Positions 10,158 through 17,869 of a stretch of 64,000 bases of DNA are shown piece after piece. The first letter of the stretch is position 1. Each line of letters begins with the position of its first letter. The notes under the pieces were generated by a model. That model searched no databases. It saw only the letters and a list, made by a program, of their open reading frames with translations, and was not told the DNA's origin. The stretch is from Vulcanimicrobium sp035943995 (GTDB lineage Bacteria; Vulcanimicrobiota; Vulcanimicrobiia; Vulcanimicrobiales; Vulcanimicrobiaceae), in NCBI GenBank assembly GCA_035943995.1, contig DASZBS010000101.1, positions 6,881 to 70,880 of the forward strand, written 5' to 3'. A program made the position numbers and the translations under genes.

Positions 10158-10856
10158 CTAGTCTTTTAGCGCGTAACCGACACCGCGCACGGTTTGCACG
10201 AGCTTCTCGGTGAACGGATCGTCGATCTTGCCGCGCAGGTAGCGAATGTAGACGTCGATGAGGTTGGAGTCACCGAGGAAGTCGCTCCCCCACACGCCGT
10301 TGAACAGCTCGTCGCGCGAGTGCACCTTGTTGCGGTGCAGCAGCAGGTACTCCAGCAGCGCGTACTCTTTGGCGGTGAGATGGATCGCCTGACCGGCGCG
10401 CGTGACCTCGTGGCGGTCGCGGTCCATCACGAGATCTTTCACCGTCAGCACGTTCTCGTGCGGGTCGCGGTCGCGCAACCGGGCGCGGATGCGCGCGAGC
10501 AGCTCTTCGATCGAGAACGGTTTGACGACGTAGTCGTCGGCGCCGCGGTCGAGCCCCGCGACGCGGTCGGGGATGCGGTCCTTCGCGGTGAGCATGATGA
10601 TCGGGACGCGCGACTTCGCGCGCAAGCGCGATGCGACTTCCATCCCGTCGAGCTTGGGCAGCATCAGGTCGAGCACGACGAGATCCGGTTCCTTGAGCGC
10701 TTTCTCGAGCCCGGACAGGCCGTCCGCGGCGGTGTCGACCTCGTAGCCTTCGTGCTCGAGCTCCAATTTGAGCACGCGCGTGATCTGCGTGTCGTCCTCG
10801 ACGAGCAGGATCTTGTACTTGCGGTGCTCCTCGGCGGCGGACGTCGCGGCGTTCAC
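10158..10856 (-). CDS. OmpR/PhoB-family response regulator
   Basis: This 232-aa regulator has a receiver domain (KILLVEDDTQ; phospho-acceptor in VVLDLMLPKLDG; LTAKDR; KPFSIEELLARI) and a winged-helix output domain (HLTAKEYALLEYLL, VDVYIRYLRGKID-like, VRGVGYAL). The start is GTG 10856, which overlaps the stop of the anti-sigma-like gene (GTGA) and gives the usual length. Longer frames read back through that gene. It is the cognate partner of the downstream kinase by position. Confidence 0.95.
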   Translation of the reverse strand: MNAATSAAEEHRKYKILLVEDDTQITRVLKLELEHEGYEVDTAADGLSGLEKALKEPDLVVLDLMLPKLDGMEVASRLRAKSRVPIIMLTAKDRIPDRVAGLDRGADDYVVKPFSIEELLARIRARLRDRDPHENVLTVKDLVMDRDRHEVTRAGQAIHLTAKEYALLEYLLLHRNKVHSRDELFNGVWGSDFLGDSNLIDVYIRYLRGKIDDPFTEKLVQTVRGVGYALKD

Positions 10857-11245
10857 CGCGCCTCGATGCGGCTGCGCGTCGAGGGGACTGATAGCTGCGA
10901 GATCCACCACGCCGCGGACATGCCGACGGCCAGCCAGAGCACGGTATAGGTGGAGGTGAGCTCGCCGGTCGTCCGCACGGCGTAGGCCGCCACGTCGGCG
11001 AGCTGGTCGCCGGCGAGCGGCGAGGTCGCGAGCATCCAGGTGACCCAGGCCGCGATCGCGACCACCGTCCCGATCACCCACGTTTCCCAGTTGCGCATGG
11101 CGGGCTCGGGACGGTAGACCGTCGCGGCCATGACGCGCGCGTGGAAGCCGGCCGGGGGTTCGGCCAGCGGGAGCGCCGCGAGCGCGCGGTCGAGGGCGTC
11201 GTCGTCGTGATTGCTCATATGTTCTGGTGTCTCGAAGCTGCTCAT
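10853..11245 (-). CDS. putative anti-sigma factor (two membrane segments)
   Basis: This 130-aa protein is encoded directly after the ECF sigma gene with an ATGA overlap. It has an acidic cytoplasmic head (DDDALDRALAALPLAEPPAGFHARVMA) and two transmembrane helices, at about 60-78 and 95-113. That layout is typical of membrane anti-sigma factors. No zinc-binding HxxxCxxC is present, so this would not be a ZAS-type protein. The assignment rests on position and topology rather than a clear domain match. Confidence 0.65.
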   Translation of the reverse strand: MSSFETPEHMSNHDDDALDRALAALPLAEPPAGFHARVMAATVYRPEPAMRNWETWVIGTVVAIAAWVTWMLATSPLAGDQLADVAAYAVRTTGELTSTYTVLWLAVGMSAAWWISQLSVPSTRSRIEAR

Positions 11246-11808
11246 AGGCTCAAGGCCTTTCTAAGCTGTTCTTTCGCCCGAAAGAGGTGCGTTTTCACCG
11301 TTCCGAGCGGAAGGTTTAACACGGTTGCAATCTCCTCGTACTGCTTCCCTTGCAGATGGTACAGCGTGATGACCGCGCGGTACTTCTCGGGAAGCTCGTC
11401 GATCGCGGCGTGGAGCCGCCGCGCCTCGTCGTTGCGCTCGGCGAGAGCCTCGGGGCCGGCCGACGGGTCGGCGCGGTCCGGGAGCTCGTCGCGGGAGAGC
11501 CGTTTGCGCTTGCCGAGCCGGTCGCAGCACGCGCGGTAGCAGATCGTGAAGATCCAGGTCGAGAACTTCGCGCCCGGCCGGAACGTGCCCAGTGCCCGGT
11601 AGGCTTTGAAGAAGGCCTCCTGTGCCGCGTCCTCGGCTTCGGTGGCGTCGTGGAGGGTTCGGACGGCGAGGTGGTAGACGGCGCGCTCGTATCGCGACAC
11701 CAGCTCGCCGAAGGCCTCCGGCCGGCCCGCGAGGGTAGCCGCGATCAGCGCCTGGTCGTCGACGACCGGCGCGGCTAACGGCGGGTCCACCGCGAGGGCG
11801 AGTCCCAT
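11242..11808 (-). CDS. ECF-family RNA polymerase sigma factor
   Basis: This 188-aa sigma70-family factor has only regions 2 and 4. Region 2 shows YHLAVRTLHDATEAEDAAQE and FSTWIFTICYRACCDRL. Region 4 shows LPEKYRAVITLYHLQGKQYEE and an HTH ending LGTVKTHLFRAKEQLRKAL. I chose ATG 11808 because it gives the normal length; the frame stays open upstream into the divergent gene. A candidate autoregulated promoter sits immediately upstream. It is followed by its anti-sigma-like partner with an ATGA overlap. Confidence 0.95.
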   Translation of the reverse strand: MGLALAVDPPLAAPVVDDQALIAATLAGRPEAFGELVSRYERAVYHLAVRTLHDATEAEDAAQEAFFKAYRALGTFRPGAKFSTWIFTICYRACCDRLGKRKRLSRDELPDRADPSAGPEALAERNDEARRLHAAIDELPEKYRAVITLYHLQGKQYEEIATVLNLPLGTVKTHLFRAKEQLRKALSL

Positions 11809-11819
11809 GGTGCCCCCAT

Positions 11820-11873
11820 GTACGCCGGAGCGCTCCCCCGGTTTCGCCGAAACTCCGCAGCCGACGGGTCGTA
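11820..11873. promoter_or_regulatory. mirror-image ECF-type promoters
   Basis: On the plus strand GAAAC (11849-11853) is followed after 16 bases by CGTA (11870-11873). On the minus strand GAAAC (11845-11841) is followed after 16 bases by CGTA (11824-11821). Both -10 boxes continue as CATGGGG. The two -35 boxes form one 13-bp palindrome, 11841-11853. GAAAC-N16-CGTA is a typical ECF promoter shape. The -10 boxes end only 8 and 12 bases before the two start codons, so transcripts should be nearly leaderless. Confidence 0.65.
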
Positions 11874-11881
11874 CATGGGGC

Positions 11882-12799
11882 ATGATTTCCCGCTCAACCC
11901 TCATCGGCGCCTTGGTCGTCGTCGAGCTCGCCATCGTCGGGCTCGCCACCGAGGCAGTTGCCGGCGGCAGCATCTTCCCGCGGATGGGCCCGCCCGCGCC
12001 GCCCCAACTCGGATTCGGAAGCGAGTCCGCCGGCGCGCTCCATCGTTCGTTCGTGGCCGGACCGGCCCCGCACGTCGTGATCGACGTCAAAGACGTCGAT
12101 GTCGTCCTTCAAGCGGGCAGCGGTGCCGCGGTGCGCATCGACGAGACGCTGGAGCGGTGCTGGTTCTTCGGGGGCGGCGACGTCCCGCCCGTCACGGCGC
12201 AGCAATCGCTCGACGGCGTGCGGGTCGCCACGTCCGGCGCGAACGACGCGCACCTCCAGCGGCACGAGCTGCGCATCACCGTACCCGCGACGGCGCAGGT
12301 CGAGTTCGCCAGCGCCGGCAGCATCGACGTCAGCGGACTGCGCACGAAGCTGCTCGCGCACGTCCCCGACGGTGCGATCCACATTCGGGATCACCGCGGC
12401 GACGTCGACGTCAGCACCGGCGAGGGGCGGATCACGATGATCGACGTGCAGGGCACCGACATCGCGGCGAACACGCGCGACGGGCGCATCTACCTGACGC
12501 GCGTCGGGGCCGACCGGATCAACGCGACCACCAGCTCCGGGCGCATCGTCGGCGTCGACGTGCGCGCCGTGGACGGCACGCTGACCACGCGCGACGGTCG
12601 CGTCATCCTCTCGTTCACCGGCAACAGCGATGCGACCGTCAACGCCCACACCGGCGACGGCGAGGTGAGCGTCTCCGGATTCCCGATCACCGAGACCGGC
12701 GATCAGCACAGCATCCTCCGCGTCGGTTCGGGCCGCGGCCACTTCGAGGTCTCCACGTTGGACGGCCCGATCACCATCACTCCGGGGGCAAGCGTTTAG
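11882..12799 (+). CDS. exported DUF4097-type beta-solenoid protein
   Basis: This 305-aa protein starts at ATG 11882 with a signal peptide (MISRSTLIGALVVVELAIVGLATEAVAGG). The frame is open further upstream, but that would remove the signal peptide and overlap the sigma gene. The body repeats short strands (DVDVSTGEGRITMIDVQG, NTRDGRIYLTRV, TTRDGRVILSFTG, NAHTGDGEVSVSG), the DUF4097 pattern. It faces the ECF sigma gene and shares its promoter region, so it is a likely direct sigma target. The membrane protein gene follows after 2 bp. Confidence 0.8.
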   Translation: MISRSTLIGALVVVELAIVGLATEAVAGGSIFPRMGPPAPPQLGFGSESAGALHRSFVAGPAPHVVIDVKDVDVVLQAGSGAAVRIDETLERCWFFGGGDVPPVTAQQSLDGVRVATSGANDAHLQRHELRITVPATAQVEFASAGSIDVSGLRTKLLAHVPDGAIHIRDHRGDVDVSTGEGRITMIDVQGTDIAANTRDGRIYLTRVGADRINATTSSGRIVGVDVRAVDGTLTTRDGRVILSFTGNSDATVNAHTGDGEVSVSGFPITETGDQHSILRVGSGRGHFEVSTLDGPITITPGASV

Positions 12800-12801
12800 T
12801 C

Positions 12802-13455
12802 ATGCATGGCGATGGAATTGTCGCGATCTTCGTGTTCATGTTCCTGTTCGGCTTTCCGGTCGCCGCGTTCATCGTCGCGCGCGTGCTCCGGCACCACGAG
12901 CGCATCGAGATGCTGCGCCGCGGGATCGTACCGCCGTTCGAGTTCGACAAGCGCGCGTACCGGGCATGGCGCAGGACCGGCGCGCCGTGGCCGCCGGGTC
13001 CCGGCGGTCCGGGTCCCGCGCAGGCGCCGTGGCCGCAGCCCGCGCCGGCGACTTGGCAGCAGCAACGCGTCGACGACGATCCGCAGTGCGCTCTCCACAA
13101 GGGGATCCGCATCGCGGCGGTCGGCCTGGCGCTCGTGATCGGGCTGTCGTTCATCGGCGGCACGCCCGGCTCACCGGACTTCCGGGGCGGCCCGTGGCTG
13201 CTGGCCGGGCTCATCCCGATGTTCGTCGGGATCGCGCAGATCCTCATCGCCGTACTCTCGGGGGCGCAGCTCCCCGGCGTCCAGGGCCGCACGACGCTCA
13301 TCCCGCCGCCGCCGTACCCGCCGCCCGGGCCCGGTGCCCCGCCGCCCCAGCCGCCGCCCGGCTACGGGGCCCAGCCTCCGACGCCGCCCCCGTGGGCCCA
13401 GCGCTCGCCGTTTGAGGAGCTTTCCAAGCCGGTTCAGCCGCCCGATCTGCGCTGA
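12802..13455 (+). CDS. DUF6249-like membrane protein with proline-rich segments
   Basis: This 217-aa protein has an N-terminal transmembrane helix (IVAIFVFMFLFGFPVAAFIVA) followed by a cytoplasmic-looking HERIEMLRRGI segment. That combination is common in small DUF6249-type membrane proteins. A Pro/Gly/Ala-rich linker follows, then a second hydrophobic pair (IAAVGLALVIGLSFIGG, LLAGLIPMFVGIAQILIAVL) and a very proline-rich tail (PPPPYPPPGPGAPPPQPPPG). It begins 2 bp after the DUF4097-type gene, so the two are co-transcribed and probably part of the same envelope response. The role is unknown. Confidence 0.75.
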   Translation: MHGDGIVAIFVFMFLFGFPVAAFIVARVLRHHERIEMLRRGIVPPFEFDKRAYRAWRRTGAPWPPGPGGPGPAQAPWPQPAPATWQQQRVDDDPQCALHKGIRIAAVGLALVIGLSFIGGTPGSPDFRGGPWLLAGLIPMFVGIAQILIAVLSGAQLPGVQGRTTLIPPPPYPPPGPGAPPPQPPPGYGAQPPTPPPWAQRSPFEELSKPVQPPDLR

Positions 13456-13475
13456 CCGCGCCGGCCGGACAAAGC

Positions 13476-13516
13476 CGAAGGGACGGGTCGCCTGAGCGAT
13501 CCGTCCCTTCGATTTT
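13476..13516 (+). terminator. rho-independent terminator
   Basis: An 11-bp perfect stem (CGAAGGGACGG / CCGTCCCTTCG) lies 20 nt after the membrane protein stop. It extends inward with a G-T pair, and a short T-run (ATTTTGG) follows. It can serve this gene and, less clearly, the opposing small gene. Confidence 0.75.
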
Positions 13517-13545
13517 GGCCTAGACTTCCGTTCGCGTGCGGACCG

Positions 13546-13686
13546 TCACCGACAGGAGACGATCGCCATGGCCCAGCCGGCTGCGGTTCGCGTGCGGACG
13601 AGATAGCCGTGGTCGGTGCGGTCGTAGACGTGGTAGCCCGCTCGAAGCGCGTCGGCTAACGTCTTGAAGACCATGATTCCGGGCAT
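13546..13686 (-). CDS. 46-aa protein of unknown function
   Basis: A short frame on the minus strand starts at ATG 13686 with a good GGAAGGAG six bases upstream and stops at 13546. The product begins MPGIMVFKTLADALRAGY and continues with HVYDRTDHGYLVRTRTAAGWAMAIVSCR. The amphipathic helix, then Tyr/His/Arg-rich strands, look like a folded mini-protein rather than noise. I recognise no family. It is isolated between a terminator and the divergent pyrF gene. Support comes from the ribosome binding site and composition only. Confidence 0.6.
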   Translation of the reverse strand: MPGIMVFKTLADALRAGYHVYDRTDHGYLVRTRTAAGWAMAIVSCR

Positions 13687-13787
13687 CTCGTTCTCCTTCC
13701 CGACGCCGTTGTCCGACGCCGTATATCCCTAACGTTCGGCAAGCTCGCGAAGTTCTTCCACTCCTTTGAGCGAAGCATTACGAAAGG

Positions 13788-14498
13788 ATGAGTCCTCCGA
13801 AGTTAGTCGTCGCCCTCGACGTGCACGATCCTGCCCGCGCCGTCCGCCTGGTCGAAAACCTTACGTCGCTCGGCGTGCTGTTCAAGATCGGCTACGAAGC
13901 GTTCTACGGCTACGGCGACACGATTCGCGAAGCGCTTGCTGCGAACGGCGCGGAGTACGCGCTCGATCTGAAGCTGCACGACATCCCGAATACCGTCGAA
14001 GCGGCGGTCCGCGCGGTGGTTCGGCCGGGGGTGCGACTTTTGACGGTTCACGCGCTCGGCGGCGCGACGATGCTCGATACGGCGGTGCACGCAGCGGGCG
14101 AACGCGCGGCGGAGCTCGGAATCCCGGTGCCGGGCGTCTTCGCGGTGACGATCCTGACGAGCATCGCGCCGGAGGATCTCGGCGAGCTGGGACTCATCGG
14201 CGGACCCGGTGAGAACGCGATGCGGCTCGCCGCGCTCGCCCGCGACGCGCGTTGCGCCGGCGTGGTGTGCAGCGTGCGCGAGGCGGCGGATCTCAAATCG
14301 TATTTCGGCGAGGAGTTTCGCACGTTCTGCCCCGGGATTCGCCCGGCGGGAAGCGCGCACGGCGATCAGCGGCGCGCCGCGACGCCGCGCGAAGCGCGCG
14401 AAGCCGGCGCGGACTACGCCGTCGTCGGACGCCCGATCGTCGACGATGCCGACCCCGTGGGCGCGGCGCGCGCGATCCTCGCGGAGCTGAGCGGATGA
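13788..14498 (+). CDS. pyrF: orotidine 5'-phosphate decarboxylase
   Basis: This 236-aa enzyme makes UMP from OMP in the last step of pyrimidine synthesis. The TIM-barrel opens with LVVALDVHDP. The catalytic motif ALDLKLHDIPNT holds Lys62, and the C-terminal phosphate loop reads CPGIRP...DQRR and DYAVVGRPI. The start must be ATG 13788, because the first beta-strand begins at residue 5. AAAGG directly abuts the ATG, too close for a normal ribosome binding site. It overlaps pyrE by four bases (ATGA). Confidence 0.97.
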   Translation: MSPPKLVVALDVHDPARAVRLVENLTSLGVLFKIGYEAFYGYGDTIREALAANGAEYALDLKLHDIPNTVEAAVRAVVRPGVRLLTVHALGGATMLDTAVHAAGERAAELGIPVPGVFAVTILTSIAPEDLGELGLIGGPGENAMRLAALARDARCAGVVCSVREAADLKSYFGEEFRTFCPGIRPAGSAHGDQRRAATPREAREAGADYAVVGRPIVDDADPVGAARAILAELSG

Positions 14499-15073
14499 CC
14501 GAAGCGACGGCCGTGGATCTGCTGCACGAGCTGGAAGCGCGCGGCGCGATCTTGAGCGGACACTTCCGGCTGTCGTCGGGCCGGCATTCAAACCGGTTCG
14601 TGCAGAAGTTCCGGATCCTCGAGGATCCCGTGCTGGTGGAACGTGTCGCCGCGGCGCTCGCCGCGCACGCGCGCGCGCAGGAGCCGACGGTGGTGGTGAG
14701 CGCGGCGGTCGGCGGGATCGTGCTCGGCTACGAGACGGCGCGCCAGCTCGGCACGCTGGGCATCTTCGTGGAGAAAGAGAACGGCGTGCCGGCGCTGCGC
14801 CGCGGCTTCGCGCTGGATGCGAACGACCGCGCGTTCGTGGTCGAGGACGTCGTCACGACCGGCGGCTCGGTGCGCGAGGTGCTCGACGTCGTGCGCGCTC
14901 GCGGCGCCACGGTCGTGGGCGTCGGCGTGATCGTGAGCCGCGCCCAGGTCGACTTCGGCGTGCCGGCGTTCGCGCTGCTCGACCTTCCGATCGAGTCGTT
15001 CGATCCGGCTTCATGCCCGCAGTGCGCGGCGGGCGAGCCGATCACCGAGCCGGGCTCGAGGTATATTCGATGA
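14495..15073 (+). CDS. pyrE: orotate phosphoribosyltransferase
   Basis: This 192-aa enzyme transfers phosphoribose from PRPP to orotate, the step just before pyrF. It shows LSSGRHSNRFVQKF near the N-terminus and the PRPP loop AFVVEDVVTTGGSV. The C-terminal CPQCAAG segment, typical of many PyrE proteins, is also present. The start at 14495 overlaps the pyrF stop (ATGA). The gene order pyrF-pyrE means the two last steps are co-translated. Confidence 0.97.
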   Translation: MTEATAVDLLHELEARGAILSGHFRLSSGRHSNRFVQKFRILEDPVLVERVAAALAAHARAQEPTVVVSAAVGGIVLGYETARQLGTLGIFVEKENGVPALRRGFALDANDRAFVVEDVVTTGGSVREVLDVVRARGATVVGVGVIVSRAQVDFGVPAFALLDLPIESFDPASCPQCAAGEPITEPGSRYIR

Positions 15074-15189
15074 TGGTGATGGAGCGAGCCCAGGAACATC
15101 GTGATTTTCCCGAATTGTCGTTGCGAGCTCGGACCGGGGGCCCCACGCAAAGCGTGGGGGGCGCGCAGCCTAGGGCGGAGCGCCGTTAG
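15074..15189 (+). repeat. spacer with strong hairpin, possible inserted repeat unit
   Basis: The spacer between pyrE and hisC contains CCCCACG-CAAAG-CGTGGGG (15142-15160 region), a strong hairpin without a T-run. It also contains an open 39-codon frame ending exactly before hisC. The base composition and the hairpin look like a dispersed palindromic unit rather than a gene, but I see no second full copy in this window. Confidence 0.4.
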
Positions 15190-16287
15190 ATGGACTACGG
15201 CAAGATCGTTCGGCCTGAAGTTGCTTCGATGAAGGCGTACACGCCCGGTACTACCGTGTCGCAGGCGCGCGCAAAGTACGGGCTCGATTCGTTCGTGAAG
15301 CTGTCGTCGAACGAGAACCCGCTCGGGACGTCGCCGAAGGCGGCGGCGGCGCTCGCGGCGATGGGCGATCTGCAGGTGTACGTCGACGACGATCACGCCG
15401 AGCTTCGGCGCCGGCTCGCCGAGCCGTACGGGTTCGGGGTCGAGCACGTGCTGGTGGGGCACGGCTCGAACGACGTCGTGCGCACGCTGTTCAGCGCGCT
15501 CGTCGCGAGCGGCGACGAGGTCGTGATGGCCGACCCGACGTTCTCGCTGTTCCCCAAGGACGCGGTCCTGTTCGGCGCCGTTCCGGTGAAGGTACCGCTG
15601 CGCGACGGGGTGCACGATCTCGACGCGATGCTCGCCGCGGTGACGCCGCGCACGAAGATCGTCGTCGTCGTCGATCCGAACAACCCGACGTCGACGCGCG
15701 TCGAGCGTGACGCCTTCGACCGCTTCGCGCGCGCGCTGCCGGCCGATGTCGTGCTGCTGGTCGATCAGGCCTATCGCGAGTACATGCCGCCCGATTCGGT
15801 CGAGGCCACGGACTACGTGAAGTCGCGGCCCGGGACGATCGCGCTGCGCACGCATTCCAAATTGTACGGGCTCGCGTCGCTGCGGTTCGGCTACGGGCTG
15901 GGCGATCCCGAGCTGATCGCGTACGCACAGCGCGTGCGCCTGCCGTTCAACGTGTCGCGCCCCGCGGCGGTCGCCGCGCTCGCGGCGCTCGACGACGATG
16001 ATTTCATGCGAGAGTCCCTCGCCGTCAACGAGGCCGGCAAAGCGTACCTCACCGCCGAGCTCGCTCGGCTCGGGCTGCACGCATATCCCACGGCGGCGAA
16101 CTTCGTCGCGGTCGCGGTACCGGGCACCGCGACCGACGCGTACGAAGCGCTGCTGCGGCGCGGGATCGTCACGCGCAGCGGCGACGCGCTGGGCATGCCG
16201 GGCCGGCTGCGCATCACGATCGGTACCGCGCAGCAGAACGTGCTGCTGGTGGAAGCGCTCGGCTCGCTGGTGCTCGCGCACGCATGA
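15190..16287 (+). CDS. hisC: histidinol-phosphate aminotransferase-type PLP enzyme
   Basis: This 365-aa class I/II aminotransferase is close to HisC, which converts imidazole-acetol phosphate to histidinol phosphate. Visible motifs are KLSSNENPLGTSP, VGHGSNDVV (PLP phosphate), VDPNNPTST, VDQAYREY and the PLP-binding lysine 224 in THSKLYGLASLRFGYG. No other his gene lies nearby, so it may act instead on aromatic amino acids, as some HisC-like enzymes do. It overlaps the following GNAT gene by four bases. Confidence 0.88.
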   Translation: MDYGKIVRPEVASMKAYTPGTTVSQARAKYGLDSFVKLSSNENPLGTSPKAAAALAAMGDLQVYVDDDHAELRRRLAEPYGFGVEHVLVGHGSNDVVRTLFSALVASGDEVVMADPTFSLFPKDAVLFGAVPVKVPLRDGVHDLDAMLAAVTPRTKIVVVVDPNNPTSTRVERDAFDRFARALPADVVLLVDQAYREYMPPDSVEATDYVKSRPGTIALRTHSKLYGLASLRFGYGLGDPELIAYAQRVRLPFNVSRPAAVAALAALDDDDFMRESLAVNEAGKAYLTAELARLGLHAYPTAANFVAVAVPGTATDAYEALLRRGIVTRSGDALGMPGRLRITIGTAQQNVLLVEALGSLVLAHA

Positions 16288-16751
16288 GCTCGGCGACCGC
16301 GGTGCGCCGGGCTGACCGCGACGACCGCGACTTCGTGCGGGACCTCGGCCGCCGCACCGCGACGAGCAGCGTGTCGGCCGTGCGCATCGCCAAGCACGAC
16401 GACGTGCTCGACTCCGTGGACCGGTTGTCGGACTTCGTGTTCGCGCACCGCCACGAGGCGCTGATCGCGGAGCGCGACGGCGAGCGCGTCGGCTTCCTGC
16501 TCATGCTGTACGACATGCCAGACGAGGTGACGCTCACGCAGCAGGCGTTCGTCGCGTACACCGCGGTGGAGTCGCACGCGCGCGGGCTCGGCGTCGGGCG
16601 CGCGCTGCTGGTGGCGGCCGAAGCGCACGCGCGCGCCGCGGGCTTCGGTTACATGAGCCTGATGGTGACCGAGGACAACGTCCCGGCCCGCGCGCTGTAC
16701 GACCGTGCCGGCTTCGTGACGGAGCGCCGGATGATGACGAAGGCGTTGTGA
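16284..16751 (+). CDS. GNAT-family N-acetyltransferase
   Basis: This 155-aa acetyltransferase has the full GNAT pattern: AFVAYTAVESHARGLGVGRALLVAAEAHA (acetyl-CoA loop RGLGVGRA), then MVTEDNVPARALYDRAGF and a C-terminal strand ERRMMTKAL. The layout resembles RimI-like enzymes, but the substrate is unknown. It sits between hisC and a transporter gene with 4-bp overlaps on both sides. Confidence 0.88.
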   Translation: MSSATAVRRADRDDRDFVRDLGRRTATSSVSAVRIAKHDDVLDSVDRLSDFVFAHRHEALIAERDGERVGFLLMLYDMPDEVTLTQQAFVAYTAVESHARGLGVGRALLVAAEAHARAAGFGYMSLMVTEDNVPARALYDRAGFVTERRMMTKAL

Positions 16752-17869
16752 GCCCCACGCTGCTGCGCCGGACGCTGATCGTCGTCGTCACGGCGATCGT
16801 GCTCGTCGCCGTGGTGCTGTTCGCGGCACGCATCCCGCACACGATCGCGATCTTCCTTATCGCCGCATTCATCGCGTTCGGGGCGCTCCCGCTGGTGACG
16901 CGACTCGAGGAGCGCATGCCGCGCCCGCTCGCGATCGCGCTCGTGTACGCGGGCTTGATGAGCGCGCTCGTGTTGCTGGCGCTCGTCGTCATCCCGATCA
17001 GCTACGCGCAGATCCTCGCGCTGGTCGGGCACACGCCGGAGTATCTCGCGTGGTCGGGCGACGTCGTGCGGCGCAGTGAGGGCGCGTTGCGCCACCTGCT
17101 GGGCAACCGCGTCCCGCTGCCGTCGTACACCGACATGCAAGCGGAGGCGGGCGTGCGCCTCTCGGCGTTCATCACCGCCGCCGTCGCGAGCTTGGGCACG
17201 ATCGTCGTCGGCGCGTTCACCGCGCTGCTGATCGGCGTCTCGGCGCTCATCCTGTCGGTGTTCTTCCTGCTGCAAGGCGGTGGCGTGCGCGACGGCATCC
17301 TCGCGTTCGTCCCGCCGCGCCGCCGGGCGAGCGTCGGCGCGCTGCTGCAAGAGCTGACCGCGGTGTTCGGGCACTTCGTCGCGGGCCAGGTGCTGCTGTG
17401 CGGTATCGTCGGCGCGGCCGTGTGGCTGCTGCTGTTTCCGACGCACTTCGCGTTCGCGCTGCTCGTCGCCGTGATCTGCGCGCTCGGCTACGCCGTTCCG
17501 TTCGTGGGGATGCTCGTCGCGCAGATCGCGGCCGCGCTGCTCGCGGTACCGCAGGGAACCGGGATGGTGATCTGGGTGACCGTCGCGATCTTCGTGGTCG
17601 CGCGCCTCGCCGACAACGTGCTCACGCCGAAGATCATGGAGAAGTCGGTCGGCGTCTCGCCGATCACCGTGATGTTCGCCGTGTTTGCCGGCGGCGAGCT
17701 GTTCGGTTTCCCCGGCCTGATCTTCGGCATCCCCGCCGCGGCATTGGTGAAGGTGCTGTTCGGCTACTTCGTGCAGCCGTACGTCGTGCGCATGCAGTCG
17801 CGCGAGGCGGCGGAGCCCGTCGTCGAAGCCGAGGCCGTCGTCGTCAGCGTGAAGCTAGGACCGTCGTGA
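16748..17869 (+). CDS. AI-2E family transporter (PerM-like permease)
   Basis: This 373-aa polytopic membrane protein of the AI-2E/UPF0118 family has about eight hydrophobic helices. They include TLIVVVTAIVLVAVVLFAARI at the start and the paired C-terminal helices FALLVAVICALGYAVPFVGM and LFGFPGLIFGIPAAALVKVLF. The family exports small molecules or ions, and the substrate cannot be told from sequence. It starts at GTG 16748, overlapping the GNAT stop (GTGA). Its 3' end overlaps the convergent epimerase gene by 15 bp. Confidence 0.9.
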   Translation: MSPTLLRRTLIVVVTAIVLVAVVLFAARIPHTIAIFLIAAFIAFGALPLVTRLEERMPRPLAIALVYAGLMSALVLLALVVIPISYAQILALVGHTPEYLAWSGDVVRRSEGALRHLLGNRVPLPSYTDMQAEAGVRLSAFITAAVASLGTIVVGAFTALLIGVSALILSVFFLLQGGGVRDGILAFVPPRRRASVGALLQELTAVFGHFVAGQVLLCGIVGAAVWLLLFPTHFAFALLVAVICALGYAVPFVGMLVAQIAAALLAVPQGTGMVIWVTVAIFVVARLADNVLTPKIMEKSVGVSPITVMFAVFAGGELFGFPGLIFGIPAAALVKVLFGYFVQPYVVRMQSREAAEPVVEAEAVVVSVKLGPS

